A stretch of 64,000 bases of DNA from Streptomyces sp. BK208 (lineage in GTDB: Bacteria; Actinomycetota; Actinomycetes; Streptomycetales; Streptomycetaceae). This document shows, piece by piece, positions 41,455-52,253 of the stretch (its first letter is position 1; every line of letters starts with the position of its first letter). The DNA is taken from the NCBI RefSeq assembly GCF_004364245.1, contig NZ_SOAV01000006.1, positions 419,666 to 483,665 of the forward strand, given 5' to 3'. The notes under the pieces were generated by a model. The model ran no database searches, was not told the DNA's origin, and was given only the letters and a program-made list of their open reading frames with translations. Both the position numbers and the translations under genes were made by a program.

Positions 41455-41720
41455 GGCGGGCGCGTCCGGCAGGTGGAACAGGGCGCGTGGGACGGACGGT
41501 GCGTGGTAACCGTGAAGAGAGCACGGGTGCCGGAGGACGGACGCCGGGAATCGGACGGTGTCCCAGGTGAGCCCGACGAACGACTCGGTCGGAAAGGCGG
41601 CCGAGTTTACCCAAGTGAGATGATGGCTATGCGTAGGGCGGTCGAGTTTCTTCCCCTAACGGGCTGAATTTTTGTTGATCGTGGGTCCACCGGTCGCTCG
41701 GGCGCCCTACGCTGCAAAGG

Positions 41721-42971
41721 GTGAACGCGTTGATGTCCCCAGAGTCCGAGGCCGACACTCCCGGTGAAGCCACGCTGCCCGGCACCTTGCCGGACACGCT
41801 GCGCGCGGAGCTCGTGGCCTTCCGCCGCGATCTGCACATGCACCCCGAGCTGGGCAACCAGGAGTTCCGCACCACCGCCGCGATCAAGGAACGACTGGAG
41901 CGGGCCGGTCTCAAGCCGCGCGTGCTCCCCGTCGGCACGGGACTCGTCTGCGACATCGGCGCCGACACCGACTCGGGGCAGTGGTCGGGCGGACCGCGCA
42001 TGCTGGCCCTGCGGGCCGACATCGACGCCCTGCCCATCCCGGACACCAAGAACGAGTGCGCCTACCGGTCCCAGGTGCCGGACCGCGCCCACGCCTGCGG
42101 GCACGACGTGCACACCACCGTCGTCCTCGGCACCGGCCTGGTGCTCGCCGCCCTGCACGAGCAGGGCCTGCTGCCCCGGCCCGTACGGCTGGTCTTCCAG
42201 CCGGCGGAGGAGGTGCTGCCCGGCGGCGCCGCGGACGCCATCGAGGGCGGTGCGCTCGACGGTGTCCGCCGCATCCTGGCCGTGCACTGCGACCCCCGCG
42301 TGGACGCCGGGAAGATCGGGCTCAAGGTCGGCCCCATCACCTCCGCCTGCGACCGGATGGAGATCGCGCTCAACGGGCCCGGCGGTCACACCGCCCGCCC
42401 GCACCTGACCACCGACCTGGTCACCGCCGCCGCCCGCGTGGCCACCGACGTGCCCGCGCTCGTCGCCCGGCGCGTCGACAGCCGCAGCGGACTCGCCCTG
42501 ACCTGGGGGCGGATCGAGTCCGGCCACGCCCCGAACGTCATCCCCCAGCACGCCGAACTCGCGGGCACCGTGCGCTGCCTCGACCTCGACGCCTGGCGGC
42601 AGGCGCCCGACCTGGTGATGGGGGCCATCGACGAGATCGCCAACCTGTACCGGGCCAAGTCCGAGATCACCTACGTCCGCGGCGTCCCCCCGGTCGTCAA
42701 CGAGGTCACCAGCACCGAGCTGCTCCAGGCCGCCATGGTCGCCCGGCGCGGCACCGACGCCGTCGAGAGCACCGAGCAGAGCCTCGGCGGCGAGGACTTC
42801 TCCTGGTACCTGGAGCACGTGCCCGGCGCCATGGCCCGCCTCGGCGTCCGCCCGCCCGGCGAACGCACGGTCCGCGACCTGCACCAGGGCGACTTCGACG
42901 TGGACGAGCACGCCATCACGGTCGGCGTGGAGATGTTCACCGCGGCGGCGCTCATCGACGCCGTGCAGTAG
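41721..42971 (+). CDS. M20-family amidohydrolase
   Basis: 416 aa from GTG (or ATG at 41733). Di-zinc ligands are clear: LALRADIDALP, HACGHDVHT, FQPAEEVLPGG, AVHCDPR and GGEDFSWYLE. The dimerisation domain lies between. The family removes acyl or peptide groups from amino acids (IAA-Leu hydrolase, aminoacylase types). It precedes the nucleoside-uptake genes by 159 bp but the functional link is unclear. Confidence 0.88.
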   Translation: MNALMSPESEADTPGEATLPGTLPDTLRAELVAFRRDLHMHPELGNQEFRTTAAIKERLERAGLKPRVLPVGTGLVCDIGADTDSGQWSGGPRMLALRADIDALPIPDTKNECAYRSQVPDRAHACGHDVHTTVVLGTGLVLAALHEQGLLPRPVRLVFQPAEEVLPGGAADAIEGGALDGVRRILAVHCDPRVDAGKIGLKVGPITSACDRMEIALNGPGGHTARPHLTTDLVTAAARVATDVPALVARRVDSRSGLALTWGRIESGHAPNVIPQHAELAGTVRCLDLDAWRQAPDLVMGAIDEIANLYRAKSEITYVRGVPPVVNEVTSTELLQAAMVARRGTDAVESTEQSLGGEDFSWYLEHVPGAMARLGVRPPGERTVRDLHQGDFDVDEHAITVGVEMFTAAALIDAVQ

Positions 42972-43051
42972 AAAGTCCCCCTTCGATCCGGTCGTTCACA
43001 AGGCGGTAACAGGCCAGCGGCACGAATGGGTAACGGCGCCCCGCAACCCCG

Positions 43052-43079
43052 TTCCCAGGAGGTTCTACGCGCGTTAATG
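43052..43079 (+). promoter_or_regulatory. bmpA1 promoter overlapping CTACGCGCGTTA
   Basis: -35 TTCCCA (43052-43057), 16 nt, -10 TTAATG (43074-43079). The box CTACGCGCGTTA at 43065-43076 overlaps the -10. The same box is seen at bmpA2, the ATPase gene and adenosine deaminase. Confidence 0.45.
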
Positions 43080-43130
43080 TGCGCCGAACCGAGCGCCCGC
43101 TGCGGGGCTTTGGAGAATGGGGAACTTCAG

Positions 43131-44171
43131 ATGCGTCGGATTTCGAGACTGACCCGCGTCGCGGTGGGGGTCGCGTCGCTCGCCCTCGCCGCCACGGCCT
43201 GCGGCGGCACCAGCGGAGGAAGCGGCGACGGCGACGACGACAAGGGCCTCGCCATCGCGTACGACGTCGGCGGCAAGGGCGACCAGTCCTTCAACGACGC
43301 CGCGTACGCCGGTCTGGAGCAGGCCAAGAAGGAGTTCGGCTACAAGACCGCCGACATCGAGCCCACCGACGGCGAGACGGACGCCGACAAGGAGCAGCGC
43401 CTCACCTCCCTGGCCAAGCAGGGCTACAACCCCGTGATCGGCGTCGGCTTCGCCTACGGCCCGGCCATGACGGCCGTCGCGGCCAAGTACCCGGACACCA
43501 CCTTCGGCATCGTCGACTCCGTGGTCGAGGGCAAGAACGTGGCCTCCCTCGTCTTCGCCGAGAACGAGGCGTCCTACCTGGCCGGTGTCGCCGCCGCCAA
43601 GGCCAGCAAGACCAAGACGGTCGGCTTCGTGGGCGGTGTGAACGTCCCGCTGATCCACAAGTTCGAGGCCGGCTTCGCGCAGGGCGTGAAGGACACCGAC
43701 CCGAAGGTCAAGGTGCTCTCGCAGTACCTCACGCAGACCGCGGAGGAGGGCGGCTTCTCCAGCCCCGACAAGGGGAAGGCCGCCGCCGAGGGCCAGATCG
43801 AGAAGAAGGCCGACGTCGTGTACGCGGCGGCCGGTCTCTCCGGCCAGGGCGTGATCGAGGCCGCCGCCAAGGCGAAGATCTGGGCGATCGGCGTCGACTC
43901 CGACCAGTACAAGCAGGAGGCCCTCGCGGCCTACAAGGACTCGATCCTGACCTCCGCGCTCAAGGACATCGACGGCGCGGTCTTCGCGCTGGCCAAGTCC
44001 GTCGAGGACGGCAAGCCGCTCACCGGCACCCACACCTTCGACCTGAAGTCCGACGGCGTGGGCCTGTCCGACAGCAACCCGAAGTTCGCCGAGGTGTCCG
44101 GTGCCAAGGAGGCCGTCGACAAGGCCAAGGCGGGCATCGTCGGCGGCTCCATCAAGGTCAGGACCGAGTAG
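43131..44171 (+). CDS. BmpA-family nucleoside-binding lipoprotein 1
   Basis: 346 aa from ATG at 43131. The lipobox is LALAATAC. The mature protein follows the BMP pattern: IAYDVGGKGDQSFNDAAYAGLEQAKKEFGY, VGFVGGVNVPLIHKFEAGFAQGVK and AAAGLSGQGVIEAA. These are substrate-binding proteins of BmpA/YufNOPQ-type nucleoside ABC importers. It ends in a strong hairpin and has its own promoter. Very similar over its whole length to the next gene. Confidence 0.92.
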   Translation: MRRISRLTRVAVGVASLALAATACGGTSGGSGDGDDDKGLAIAYDVGGKGDQSFNDAAYAGLEQAKKEFGYKTADIEPTDGETDADKEQRLTSLAKQGYNPVIGVGFAYGPAMTAVAAKYPDTTFGIVDSVVEGKNVASLVFAENEASYLAGVAAAKASKTKTVGFVGGVNVPLIHKFEAGFAQGVKDTDPKVKVLSQYLTQTAEEGGFSSPDKGKAAAEGQIEKKADVVYAAAGLSGQGVIEAAAKAKIWAIGVDSDQYKQEALAAYKDSILTSALKDIDGAVFALAKSVEDGKPLTGTHTFDLKSDGVGLSDSNPKFAEVSGAKEAVDKAKAGIVGGSIKVRTE

Positions 44172-44218
44172 CCACGGCGCCCGCCGCTCACAGCGGCACG
44201 GCACGGCACGGAGCCGGC

Positions 44219-44254
44219 GAAGCGGACGGGCACCCCCGGGTACCCGTCCGCTTC
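44219..44254 (+). terminator. Hairpin terminator after bmpA1
   Basis: Perfect 12-bp inverted repeat GAAGCGGACGGG/CCCGTCCGCTTC (44219-44230, 44243-44254); the 12-nt loop can pair further (ACCC/GGGT). Confidence 0.8.
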
Positions 44255-44448
44255 CACGTGCCGCCCCGCCGGCGACCGGCCCCCTCCTCGCGGTGCGCGG
44301 CACGAGGGCCCCGGCGCCGCCCCCCAGCGGGGCGTGACACAGGCCCCCGGGCGTCACCCTCCGCCACCCCGCGTTTGCGCCCGGCAAGCCCGGCGCCCCC
44401 GTCGGCGTCCCCTTGCTCACGGGCGGATAACAAGGTGGACAGAAGGGG

Positions 44449-44476
44449 TTTTCAGGCAGGTCTACGCGCGTTAATC
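44449..44476 (+). promoter_or_regulatory. bmpA2 promoter overlapping CTACGCGCGTTA
   Basis: -35 TTTTCA (44449-44454), 16 nt, -10 TTAATC (44471-44476); box CTACGCGCGTTA at 44462-44473. Same geometry as the bmpA1 promoter. Confidence 0.45.
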
Positions 44477-44538
44477 TGCGGCGAAGCCAGCGCCGCAGCC
44501 GAACCGTCCCCGGCGCTTGTACGACAGGAGCACCAGAC

Positions 44539-45585
44539 ATGCGCCGGATTTCCCGGATCACGGTCGCAGGCGCAGCGACCGCCTCCCTGGCCCTCGCCCT
44601 CGCCGCCTGCGGTGGTACCTCGACCGACTCCGGCTCGGAGTCCAAGGGGGACAAGGGCCTCGCCATCGCGTACGACGTCGGCGGCAAGGGCGACCAGTCC
44701 TTCAACGACGCGGCGTACGCCGGTCTGGAGCAGGCCAAGAAGGAGTTCGGCTACGAGACCGCCGACGTCGAGCCCACCGACGGTGAGACGGACGCCGACA
44801 AGGAGCAGCGGCTCTCGTCGCTGGCGAAGCAGGGCTACAACCCGGTCGTCGGCATCGGCTACGCGTACGCCACCGCGATGAAGAACGTCGCGGAGAAGTA
44901 CCCGGACACCACCTTCGGCATCGTCGACGACGCCACGATCGAGGCGAAGAACGTCGCGGACCTGGTCTTCAACGAGCAGGAGGCGTCCTACCTGGCCGGT
45001 GTCGCCGCCGCCAAGAGCACCAAGACCAAGACGGTCGGCTTCGTGGGCGGTGTGAACGTCCCGCTGATCCACAAGTTCCAGGCCGGCTACGAGCAGGGCG
45101 TCAAGGACACCGACCCGAAGGTCAAGGTCGTCTCCCAGTACCTCACGCAGACCGCGGAGGAGGGCGGCTTCTCCAGCCCCGACAAGGGCAAGACCGCCGC
45201 CGAGGGCCAGATCGAGAAGAAGGCCGACGTGGTCTACGCGGCGGCCGGTCTCTCCGGCCAGGGCGTGATCGAGGCCGCCGCCGCCAACAAGGTCTGGGCG
45301 ATCGGTGTCGACTCCGACCAGTACAAGCAGGAAGCCCTCGCGAAGTACAAGGACTCCATCCTGACCTCGGCCACCAAGGACGTCGCCAAGGCGGTCTACA
45401 GCCTTGCGAAGTCGGTCGAGGGCGGCAAGCCGGAGACCGGTATCGTTCGGGGCGATCTGAAGTCCGGCGAGGTCGGTCTCTCGGACTCCAACCCGAAGTT
45501 CGCGGACGACGCCGAGCTCCAGGCAGCCATCAAGACGGCCAAGGAGAAGATCATCAGCGGCGAGATCAAGGTCAAGAGCAGCTGA
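44539..45585 (+). CDS. BmpA-family nucleoside-binding lipoprotein 2
   Basis: 348 aa, lipobox LALAAC. Long blocks are identical to copy 1 (AYDVGGKGDQSFNDAAYAGL; VGFVGGVNVPLIHKF). Differences cluster in the parts that would line the ligand cleft and at the C-terminus (IKTAKEKIISGEIKVKSS). It is separated from the ATPase gene by a hairpin and a second regulatory box, so the binding protein can be made in excess over the transporter. Confidence 0.92.
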   Translation: MRRISRITVAGAATASLALALAACGGTSTDSGSESKGDKGLAIAYDVGGKGDQSFNDAAYAGLEQAKKEFGYETADVEPTDGETDADKEQRLSSLAKQGYNPVVGIGYAYATAMKNVAEKYPDTTFGIVDDATIEAKNVADLVFNEQEASYLAGVAAAKSTKTKTVGFVGGVNVPLIHKFQAGYEQGVKDTDPKVKVVSQYLTQTAEEGGFSSPDKGKTAAEGQIEKKADVVYAAAGLSGQGVIEAAAANKVWAIGVDSDQYKQEALAKYKDSILTSATKDVAKAVYSLAKSVEGGKPETGIVRGDLKSGEVGLSDSNPKFADDAELQAAIKTAKEKIISGEIKVKSS

Positions 45586-45647
45586 ACGGCTGAGTAGCAC
45601 CTGCAACACCTCGAACAGCGTGTAACCGCGCCGGTTGCGCCGAGCGG

Positions 45648-45693
45648 CGGGGTACGGGAAGAGCGGCCCGAGAGTCGTCCTCCTCGTACCCCG
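45648..45693 (+). terminator. Hairpin between bmpA2 and the ATPase gene
   Basis: CGGGGTACG (45648-45656) pairs with CGTACCCCG (45685-45693) across a 28-nt loop. It probably lowers read-through from bmpA2 into the transporter genes. Confidence 0.5.
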
Positions 45694-45736
45694 TCGTGTC
45701 GATGCGCCGCCGCCGCTTTTAGATGCCGTAGGGGCG

Positions 45737-45748
45737 CTACGCGCGTAG
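45737..45748. promoter_or_regulatory. CTACGCGCGTAG palindrome before the nucleoside ABC ATPase gene
   Basis: Perfect 12-bp palindrome, 40 nt before the probable ATPase start. Regulator unknown. Confidence 0.6.
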
Positions 45749-45776
45749 ACGGCCCCCGTCCTCAGGAGAGTGCGCC

Positions 45777-47473
<1,697 letters not shown>

Positions 47474-47474
<1 letters not shown>

Positions 47475-48598
47475 TGAAGAAGTTCGACAAGGAGCGCGTG
47501 CTCCTCGCGGTGGCCGGCCCGGTCATCGCGCTCGCCGTGGCCTTCGTGCTCAGCGCGATCGTCCTGATCGCCTCGGGCAAGAACCCGGTCGAACCGTTCG
47601 CCCTGATGCTGGAGCAGGCCGGTTTCTCCGACATCCAGGTCCTGATCGTCAACCAGGCCTCGCTGTACTACATCGCGGCGCTCGCGGTGGCCATCGGCTT
47701 CCGGATGAACCTGTTCAACATCGGCGTGGACGGCCAGTACCAGCTCGGCGCCATGATGGCCGCCGTCGTCGGCGCCCACGCCAGCCTCCCGGCCGCCCTC
47801 CAGGTCCCGCTGCTGCTCCTGACCGCCGTCCTCACCGGCGCCTTCTGGTCCGGCATCGCCGGTGTCCTGAAGGTGACCCGGGGCGTCAGCGAGGTCGTCG
47901 CGACGATCATGCTCAACGCGATCGCCACCTCGCTCATCGTCTACATGTGGAAGCCGGACGTCTTCGGCGTCAAGGTCGGCAACAACAGCACCACCGGCGA
48001 GATGCACGAGTCCGGCTGGATCCCCGGCATCGACATGGGCGCGGCCGGCGAGATCTACGGCCTGGTGATCCTCGCCGCGCTGCTCGGCATCGGCTACTGG
48101 ATCGTCCTCAACCGCACCCGCTTCGGCTTCGACCTGCGCGCCTCCGGCGCCTCCGAGTCCGCCGCGGCGGCCAGCGGCGTCGACCCCAAGCGCATGGTGC
48201 TCACCGCGATGCTCATCTCCGGCGGCCTCGCCGGTCTCGCGGGCCTGCCCATCCTGATGGGCGACACCCACACCTACAGCCTCAACTTCCCCACCGGGGT
48301 CGGCTTCCTCGGCATCGGCATCGCCCTGCTCGGACGCAACAGCCCGGTCGGCATCGCCTTCGCCGCCCTGCTGTGGGCCTGGCTCGACAAGGCCTCGCCC
48401 GAGCTCGACTACCACGGCTTCGACAAGGAGATCGCGGTCATCATGCAGGGCCTGATCGTCCTCTCGGTCGTCGTCTCCTACGAGGCCGTCCGTGAGTGGG
48501 GCCTGCGCCGCCAGCAGCGCCGGGTCGGCGCGGAGCTGGCGGCCGGTCACGTCCTCGGCGCCACCGACAACTCGAAGAAGGAGGTGGCCGGCCGATGA
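47474..48598 (+). CDS. Nucleoside ABC transporter permease 1
   Basis: 374 aa, coupled to the ATPase by TGATG. About nine hydrophobic segments; the BPD_transp_2 signature is in GFRMNLFNIGVDGQYQLGAMMAAVVG and GVSEVVATIMLNAIATSLIVYMW. The C-terminal tail is charged and ends over the start of permease 2 (ATGA overlap). Confidence 0.92.
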
Positions 48599-49869
48599 CC
48601 GCTCCGACCACAGCGACCGACGTCAACCAGCCCTCGCTGCAGCCCGGGGCGCCCACCGGCCGCCGCATGTCGTGGCCGGTGCTGCTCCTGGTCATCGCCG
48701 GAGCCCTGGCGCTGACCTCGATCGTCCGTCTGATCACCGGCGCCAACGGCATCACCAACGTCAGCCAGATGTCCACCGCGCTCCAGCTCGCCGTGCCGAT
48801 CGGCCTCGCCGGTCTCGGCGGTCTGTGGGCCGAGCGCGCGGGCGTCGTCAACATCGGCCTCGAAGGCATGATGATCCTCGGCACCTGGTTCGGTGCCTGG
48901 GCCGGTTTCCAGTGGGGCCCGTGGACCGGCGTCCTCGTCGGCATCGTCGGCGGCTGCCTCGGCGGCCTGCTGCACGCCATCGTGACGATCACCTTCAACG
49001 TCAACCACATCGTCTCCGGTGTGGCCATCAACATCCTCGCGCTCGGCGCCACCCGCTACCTCGCCCCGCTCGCCTTCGAGGGCCACCAGGGCGGCTCGGC
49101 CAAGCAGTCCCCGCCGGTCGACTCCCTCGGGCACTTCTCCATCCCGGGTCTGTCCGACTGGCTGGAGAGCCTCAACGAGCGGCACTGGTTCTTCGTCTCG
49201 GACATCGCGGGCCTGCTGGGCGGCCTGGTCACGAACGTCTCCTGGCTCACCCTGCTCGCGGTCGCCCTGGTCCCCGCCACCTGGTGGATCCTGTGGCGCA
49301 CGGCGTTCGGCCTGCGGCTGCGCTCCTGCGGCGAGAACCCGATCGCGGCCGAGTCCCTCGGCGTCAACGTCTACAAGTACAAGTACCTGGCCGTGATCAT
49401 CTCCGGTGGCCTGGCCGGCCTCGGCGGCGTGTTCCTCTCCATCGTGGCCAACCCCTTCTACCTGGAGGGGCAGACCAGCGGCCGCGGCTACATCGGCCTC
49501 GCCGCGATGATCTTCGGCAACTGGATGCCGGGCGGCCTCGCCATCGGCGCCGGGCTCTTCGGTTACACCGACAGCCTCAACCTGCGCGGCGGCTCCGCCA
49601 ACGTGCACGCCCTGCTGCTGCTCGGCGCGCTGCTGCTGGTCGCCGGTGCCATCTGGCTGGCGATCCGCAAGAAGTACGTCAAGGCCGCGATCACCTTCGT
49701 CGTCGGCGCCCTGGTCTTCGCCTGGTACGCCGGCACCAACGAGGTCCCCAACCAGGTCGTCTCCGCCACGCCGTACGTCGTCACCCTCGTCGTCCTCGCC
49801 CTGTCCGCGCAACGGCTGCGGATGCCCAAGGCGGACGGCATGCAGTACCGCAAGGGCCAGGGCAAGTGA
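48595..49869 (+). CDS. Nucleoside ABC transporter permease 2
   Basis: 424 aa from ATG at 48595 with GGAGGT nine bases upstream. It has about ten hydrophobic segments, including GLGGLWAERAGVVNIGLEGMMILGTWFGAW and FNVNHIVSGVAINILALGATRYLAPL, typical of the second permease of BmpA-type systems. The stop overlaps the cytidine deaminase start (GTGA), so import and salvage are translated together. Confidence 0.92.
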   Translation: MTAPTTATDVNQPSLQPGAPTGRRMSWPVLLLVIAGALALTSIVRLITGANGITNVSQMSTALQLAVPIGLAGLGGLWAERAGVVNIGLEGMMILGTWFGAWAGFQWGPWTGVLVGIVGGCLGGLLHAIVTITFNVNHIVSGVAINILALGATRYLAPLAFEGHQGGSAKQSPPVDSLGHFSIPGLSDWLESLNERHWFFVSDIAGLLGGLVTNVSWLTLLAVALVPATWWILWRTAFGLRLRSCGENPIAAESLGVNVYKYKYLAVIISGGLAGLGGVFLSIVANPFYLEGQTSGRGYIGLAAMIFGNWMPGGLAIGAGLFGYTDSLNLRGGSANVHALLLLGALLLVAGAIWLAIRKKYVKAAITFVVGALVFAWYAGTNEVPNQVVSATPYVVTLVVLALSAQRLRMPKADGMQYRKGQGK

Positions 49870-50258
49870 CCGGGCCCGACTGGGAGGAGCTGCGCAGGGC
49901 GGCCCGGGACGCCATGTCCCGGGCGTACGCCCCCTACTCCGGGTACGCCGTGGGCGCTGCCGCCCTGGCCGACGACGGCCGCACCGTCACCGGCTGCAAC
50001 GTGGAGAACGCCAGCTACGGCATCGGCCTGTGCGCCGAGTGCGGCCTGGTCTCCCAGCTGCAGGTGACCGGCGGCGGCCGGCTGACGCACTTCGTCTGCG
50101 TCGACGGCGAGGGCGAGGTCCTCGTCCCCTGCGGCCGCTGCCGGCAGCTGCTGTACGAGTTCGGCGGCCCGGAGATGCTGCTGGAGACCCCGGCGGGGAT
50201 CGTCACCCTCGCGGAGATGCTCCCGCAGGCCTTCGGCCCCGACCACCTCACGAAGTAA
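49866..50258 (+). CDS. cdd: Cytidine deaminase
   Basis: 130 aa from GTG overlapping the permease stop. Zinc-site motifs CAEC (with the catalytic Glu) and PCGRCRQ are present, with YSGYAVGAAALADDG and GCNVENASYG. Homotetrameric-type length. Converts cytidine and deoxycytidine to (deoxy)uridine directly after import. Confidence 0.95.
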   Translation: MTGPDWEELRRAARDAMSRAYAPYSGYAVGAAALADDGRTVTGCNVENASYGIGLCAECGLVSQLQVTGGGRLTHFVCVDGEGEVLVPCGRCRQLLYEFGGPEMLLETPAGIVTLAEMLPQAFGPDHLTK

Positions 50259-50287
50259 TCCCGCACACCCGTAAGGAAGAGCCAGGT

Positions 50288-51571
50288 ATGGCCATGGACG
50301 TCATCTCCGTCATCCGCACCAAGCGGGACCGCGGCGAACTCAGCGACGAGCAGATCGACTGGGTCATCGACGCGTACACCCGCGGCGAGGTCGCCGACGA
50401 GCAGATGTCGGCCCTCGCCATGGCCATCCTGCTCAACGGCATGAACCGCGGCGAGATCGCCCGCTGGACGGCCGCGATGATCGCCTCGGGCGAGCGCATG
50501 GACTTCTCGTCCCTGTCCCGCCCCACCGCCGACAAGCACTCCACGGGCGGCGTCGGCGACAAGATCACCCTGCCGCTGGCGCCCCTGGTCGCCGCGTGCG
50601 GGGCGGCCGTCCCGCAGCTCTCCGGCCGCGGCCTCGGCCACACCGGCGGCACCCTGGACAAGCTGGAGTCGATCCCCGGCTGGCGCGCCCTGCTCTCCAA
50701 CGAGGAGATGCTGGACGTCCTGGACACCACCGGCGCGGTGATCTGCGCGGCGGGCGACGGTCTCGCCCCCGCCGACAAGAAGCTGTACGCGCTCCGGGAC
50801 GTCACCGGCACGGTCGAGGCGATCCCGCTGATCGCCTCCTCCATCATGTCCAAGAAGATCGCCGAGGGCACCGGCTCGCTGGTCCTCGACGTGAAGGTGG
50901 GCTCCGGTGCCTTCATGAAGACGATCGAGGACGCACGGGAGCTGGCCTCCACCATGGTCGGCCTCGGCACCGACCACGGCGTGAGGACCGTCGCGCTGCT
51001 CACCGACATGGCCACGCCCCTCGGCCTCACCGCGGGCAACGCCCTGGAGGTACGCGAGTCCGTCGAGGTGCTGGCCGGCGGCGGCCCCGCCGACGTGGTC
51101 GAGCTGACCCTCGCGCTGGCCCGCGAGATGCTCGACGCGGCGGGCCTGAAGGACGCCGACCCGGCGAAGGCGCTGGCCGACGGCTCCGCGATGGACGTCT
51201 GGCGCCGCATGATCGCGGCCCAGGGCGGCGACCCGGACGCGACCCTGCCCACCTCGAAGGAACAGCACGTGGTGAAGGCCGCCTCCTCGGGCGTCCTGAC
51301 CCGCCTGGACGCCTACGACATCGGCGTCGCCGCCTGGCGCCTGGGCGCGGGCCGCGCCCGCAAGGAGGACCCGGTGCAGGCCGCCGCGGGCGTCGAACTC
51401 CACGCCAAGCCCGGCGACACCGTCACCGAGGGCCAGCCCCTCCTCACCCTCCACACGGACACCCCGGACCGCTTCGCGTACGCCCTCGCGGCGGTCGAGG
51501 GCGCGTACGACGTGTCCCCGGCGGGCACGGCCTTCACCGCCTCGCCGGTGGTGCGGGAACGTATCGCCTGA
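50288..51571 (+). CDS. deoA: Thymidine (pyrimidine-nucleoside) phosphorylase
   Basis: 427 aa. Signature KHSTGGVGDKITLPLAPLVAACG, GRGLGHTGGTLDKLESIPG, SIMSKKIAEGTGSLVLDVKVGSGAFMKT. It cleaves thymidine or (deoxy)uridine with phosphate. 29 nt after cdd and closed by a hairpin, so it ends the uptake/salvage operon. Confidence 0.95.
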   Translation: MAMDVISVIRTKRDRGELSDEQIDWVIDAYTRGEVADEQMSALAMAILLNGMNRGEIARWTAAMIASGERMDFSSLSRPTADKHSTGGVGDKITLPLAPLVAACGAAVPQLSGRGLGHTGGTLDKLESIPGWRALLSNEEMLDVLDTTGAVICAAGDGLAPADKKLYALRDVTGTVEAIPLIASSIMSKKIAEGTGSLVLDVKVGSGAFMKTIEDARELASTMVGLGTDHGVRTVALLTDMATPLGLTAGNALEVRESVEVLAGGGPADVVELTLALAREMLDAAGLKDADPAKALADGSAMDVWRRMIAAQGGDPDATLPTSKEQHVVKAASSGVLTRLDAYDIGVAAWRLGAGRARKEDPVQAAAGVELHAKPGDTVTEGQPLLTLHTDTPDRFAYALAAVEGAYDVSPAGTAFTASPVVRERIA

Positions 51572-51593
51572 CCTGCGGTTTCCTCATTCGGGT

Positions 51594-51627
51594 GAACGGG
51601 ACCGGTGGACCTCCGCCGGTCCCGTTC
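51594..51627 (+). terminator. Hairpin terminator after deoA
   Basis: Perfect 12-bp inverted repeat GAACGGGACCGG/CCGGTCCCGTTC (51594-51605 and 51616-51627), 10-nt loop. Confidence 0.82.
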
Positions 51628-51667
51628 GGCATGCTGGGATCGGTGACGCACCGATAGGAGAACCGCC

Positions 51668-52252
51668 ATGAGCGCACTCACCGTGAGCCAGGAGCCCGAC
51701 CAGAACTGGGACGACCTCGTCCGGTTCTGGGAGGAGATGGATTGGCCCGAGGGCAGCAAGGTGGAGATCATCGAGGGGATCATCACCGTGTCACCAGCTC
51801 CGGGACTGCCTCACAACGTGATCGCTGCACGCATCCAGCGGCGTTTGTATCCGTCCATCCCGGAAGACTGGGAGATTTTCCAGACACTGGCGATTGCCGT
51901 CCCGTCCCGCCTCGGAATGCTCATCCCGGACCTCGTGGTCGCGCCGTTGCCGGACCGCACCGAGTCCGACACCCACATCCCCGCCGCTCTCGCGGAACTC
52001 GTCGTCGAAGTCACCTCCAAGTCCAACGCCCGGCACGACCGCATCAGCAAGCCGGCCGCCTACGCCACTGCCGGAATCCCCCTCTACCTCCTCGTCGACC
52101 GCTGGGCCCCCGGCGGCCCCACGGCGACGCTCTACGGTGAACCGAAGGGTGACGTCTACCGGGTACTGAGCGCCGCCAAGTTCGGCGATCCGCTGACGCT
52201 CCCCGCCCCCTTCGACCTGACCATCGACACCGGCGAGTTCCCTGAGGCCTGA
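51668..52252 (+). CDS. Uma2-family (DUF820) putative PD-(D/E)xK nuclease
   Basis: 194 aa. The family core is visible: YEIIEG-like VEIIEGIITVSPAPGLPHN, MLIPDLVVAPLPD (active-site Asp), ELVVEVTSKSNARHDRISKPAAYATAGIPLYLLVDR (the E-x-T-S-x-S and K). These PD-(D/E)xK proteins are abundant in Streptomyces and have no agreed role. It lies alone between the deoA terminator and a convergent transporter gene one base away. Confidence 0.85.
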   Translation: MSALTVSQEPDQNWDDLVRFWEEMDWPEGSKVEIIEGIITVSPAPGLPHNVIAARIQRRLYPSIPEDWEIFQTLAIAVPSRLGMLIPDLVVAPLPDRTESDTHIPAALAELVVEVTSKSNARHDRISKPAAYATAGIPLYLLVDRWAPGGPTATLYGEPKGDVYRVLSAAKFGDPLTLPAPFDLTIDTGEFPEA

Positions 52253-52253
52253 G

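Larger units (their letters stand above)
44172..44538. other. Gap between the bmpA copies
   Basis: 367 bp without a gene. It holds the bmpA1 terminator (44219-44254) and the bmpA2 promoter (44449-44476), whose leader copies that of bmpA1 (TCTACGCGCGTTAAT then a CGAA-CC-AGCGCC run). Confidence 0.7.

Noticed and set aside
51668..52252. Uma2 protein as part of a defence system
   Set aside because: No toxin, methylase or defence partner adjoins it; single Uma2 genes are common in Streptomyces.
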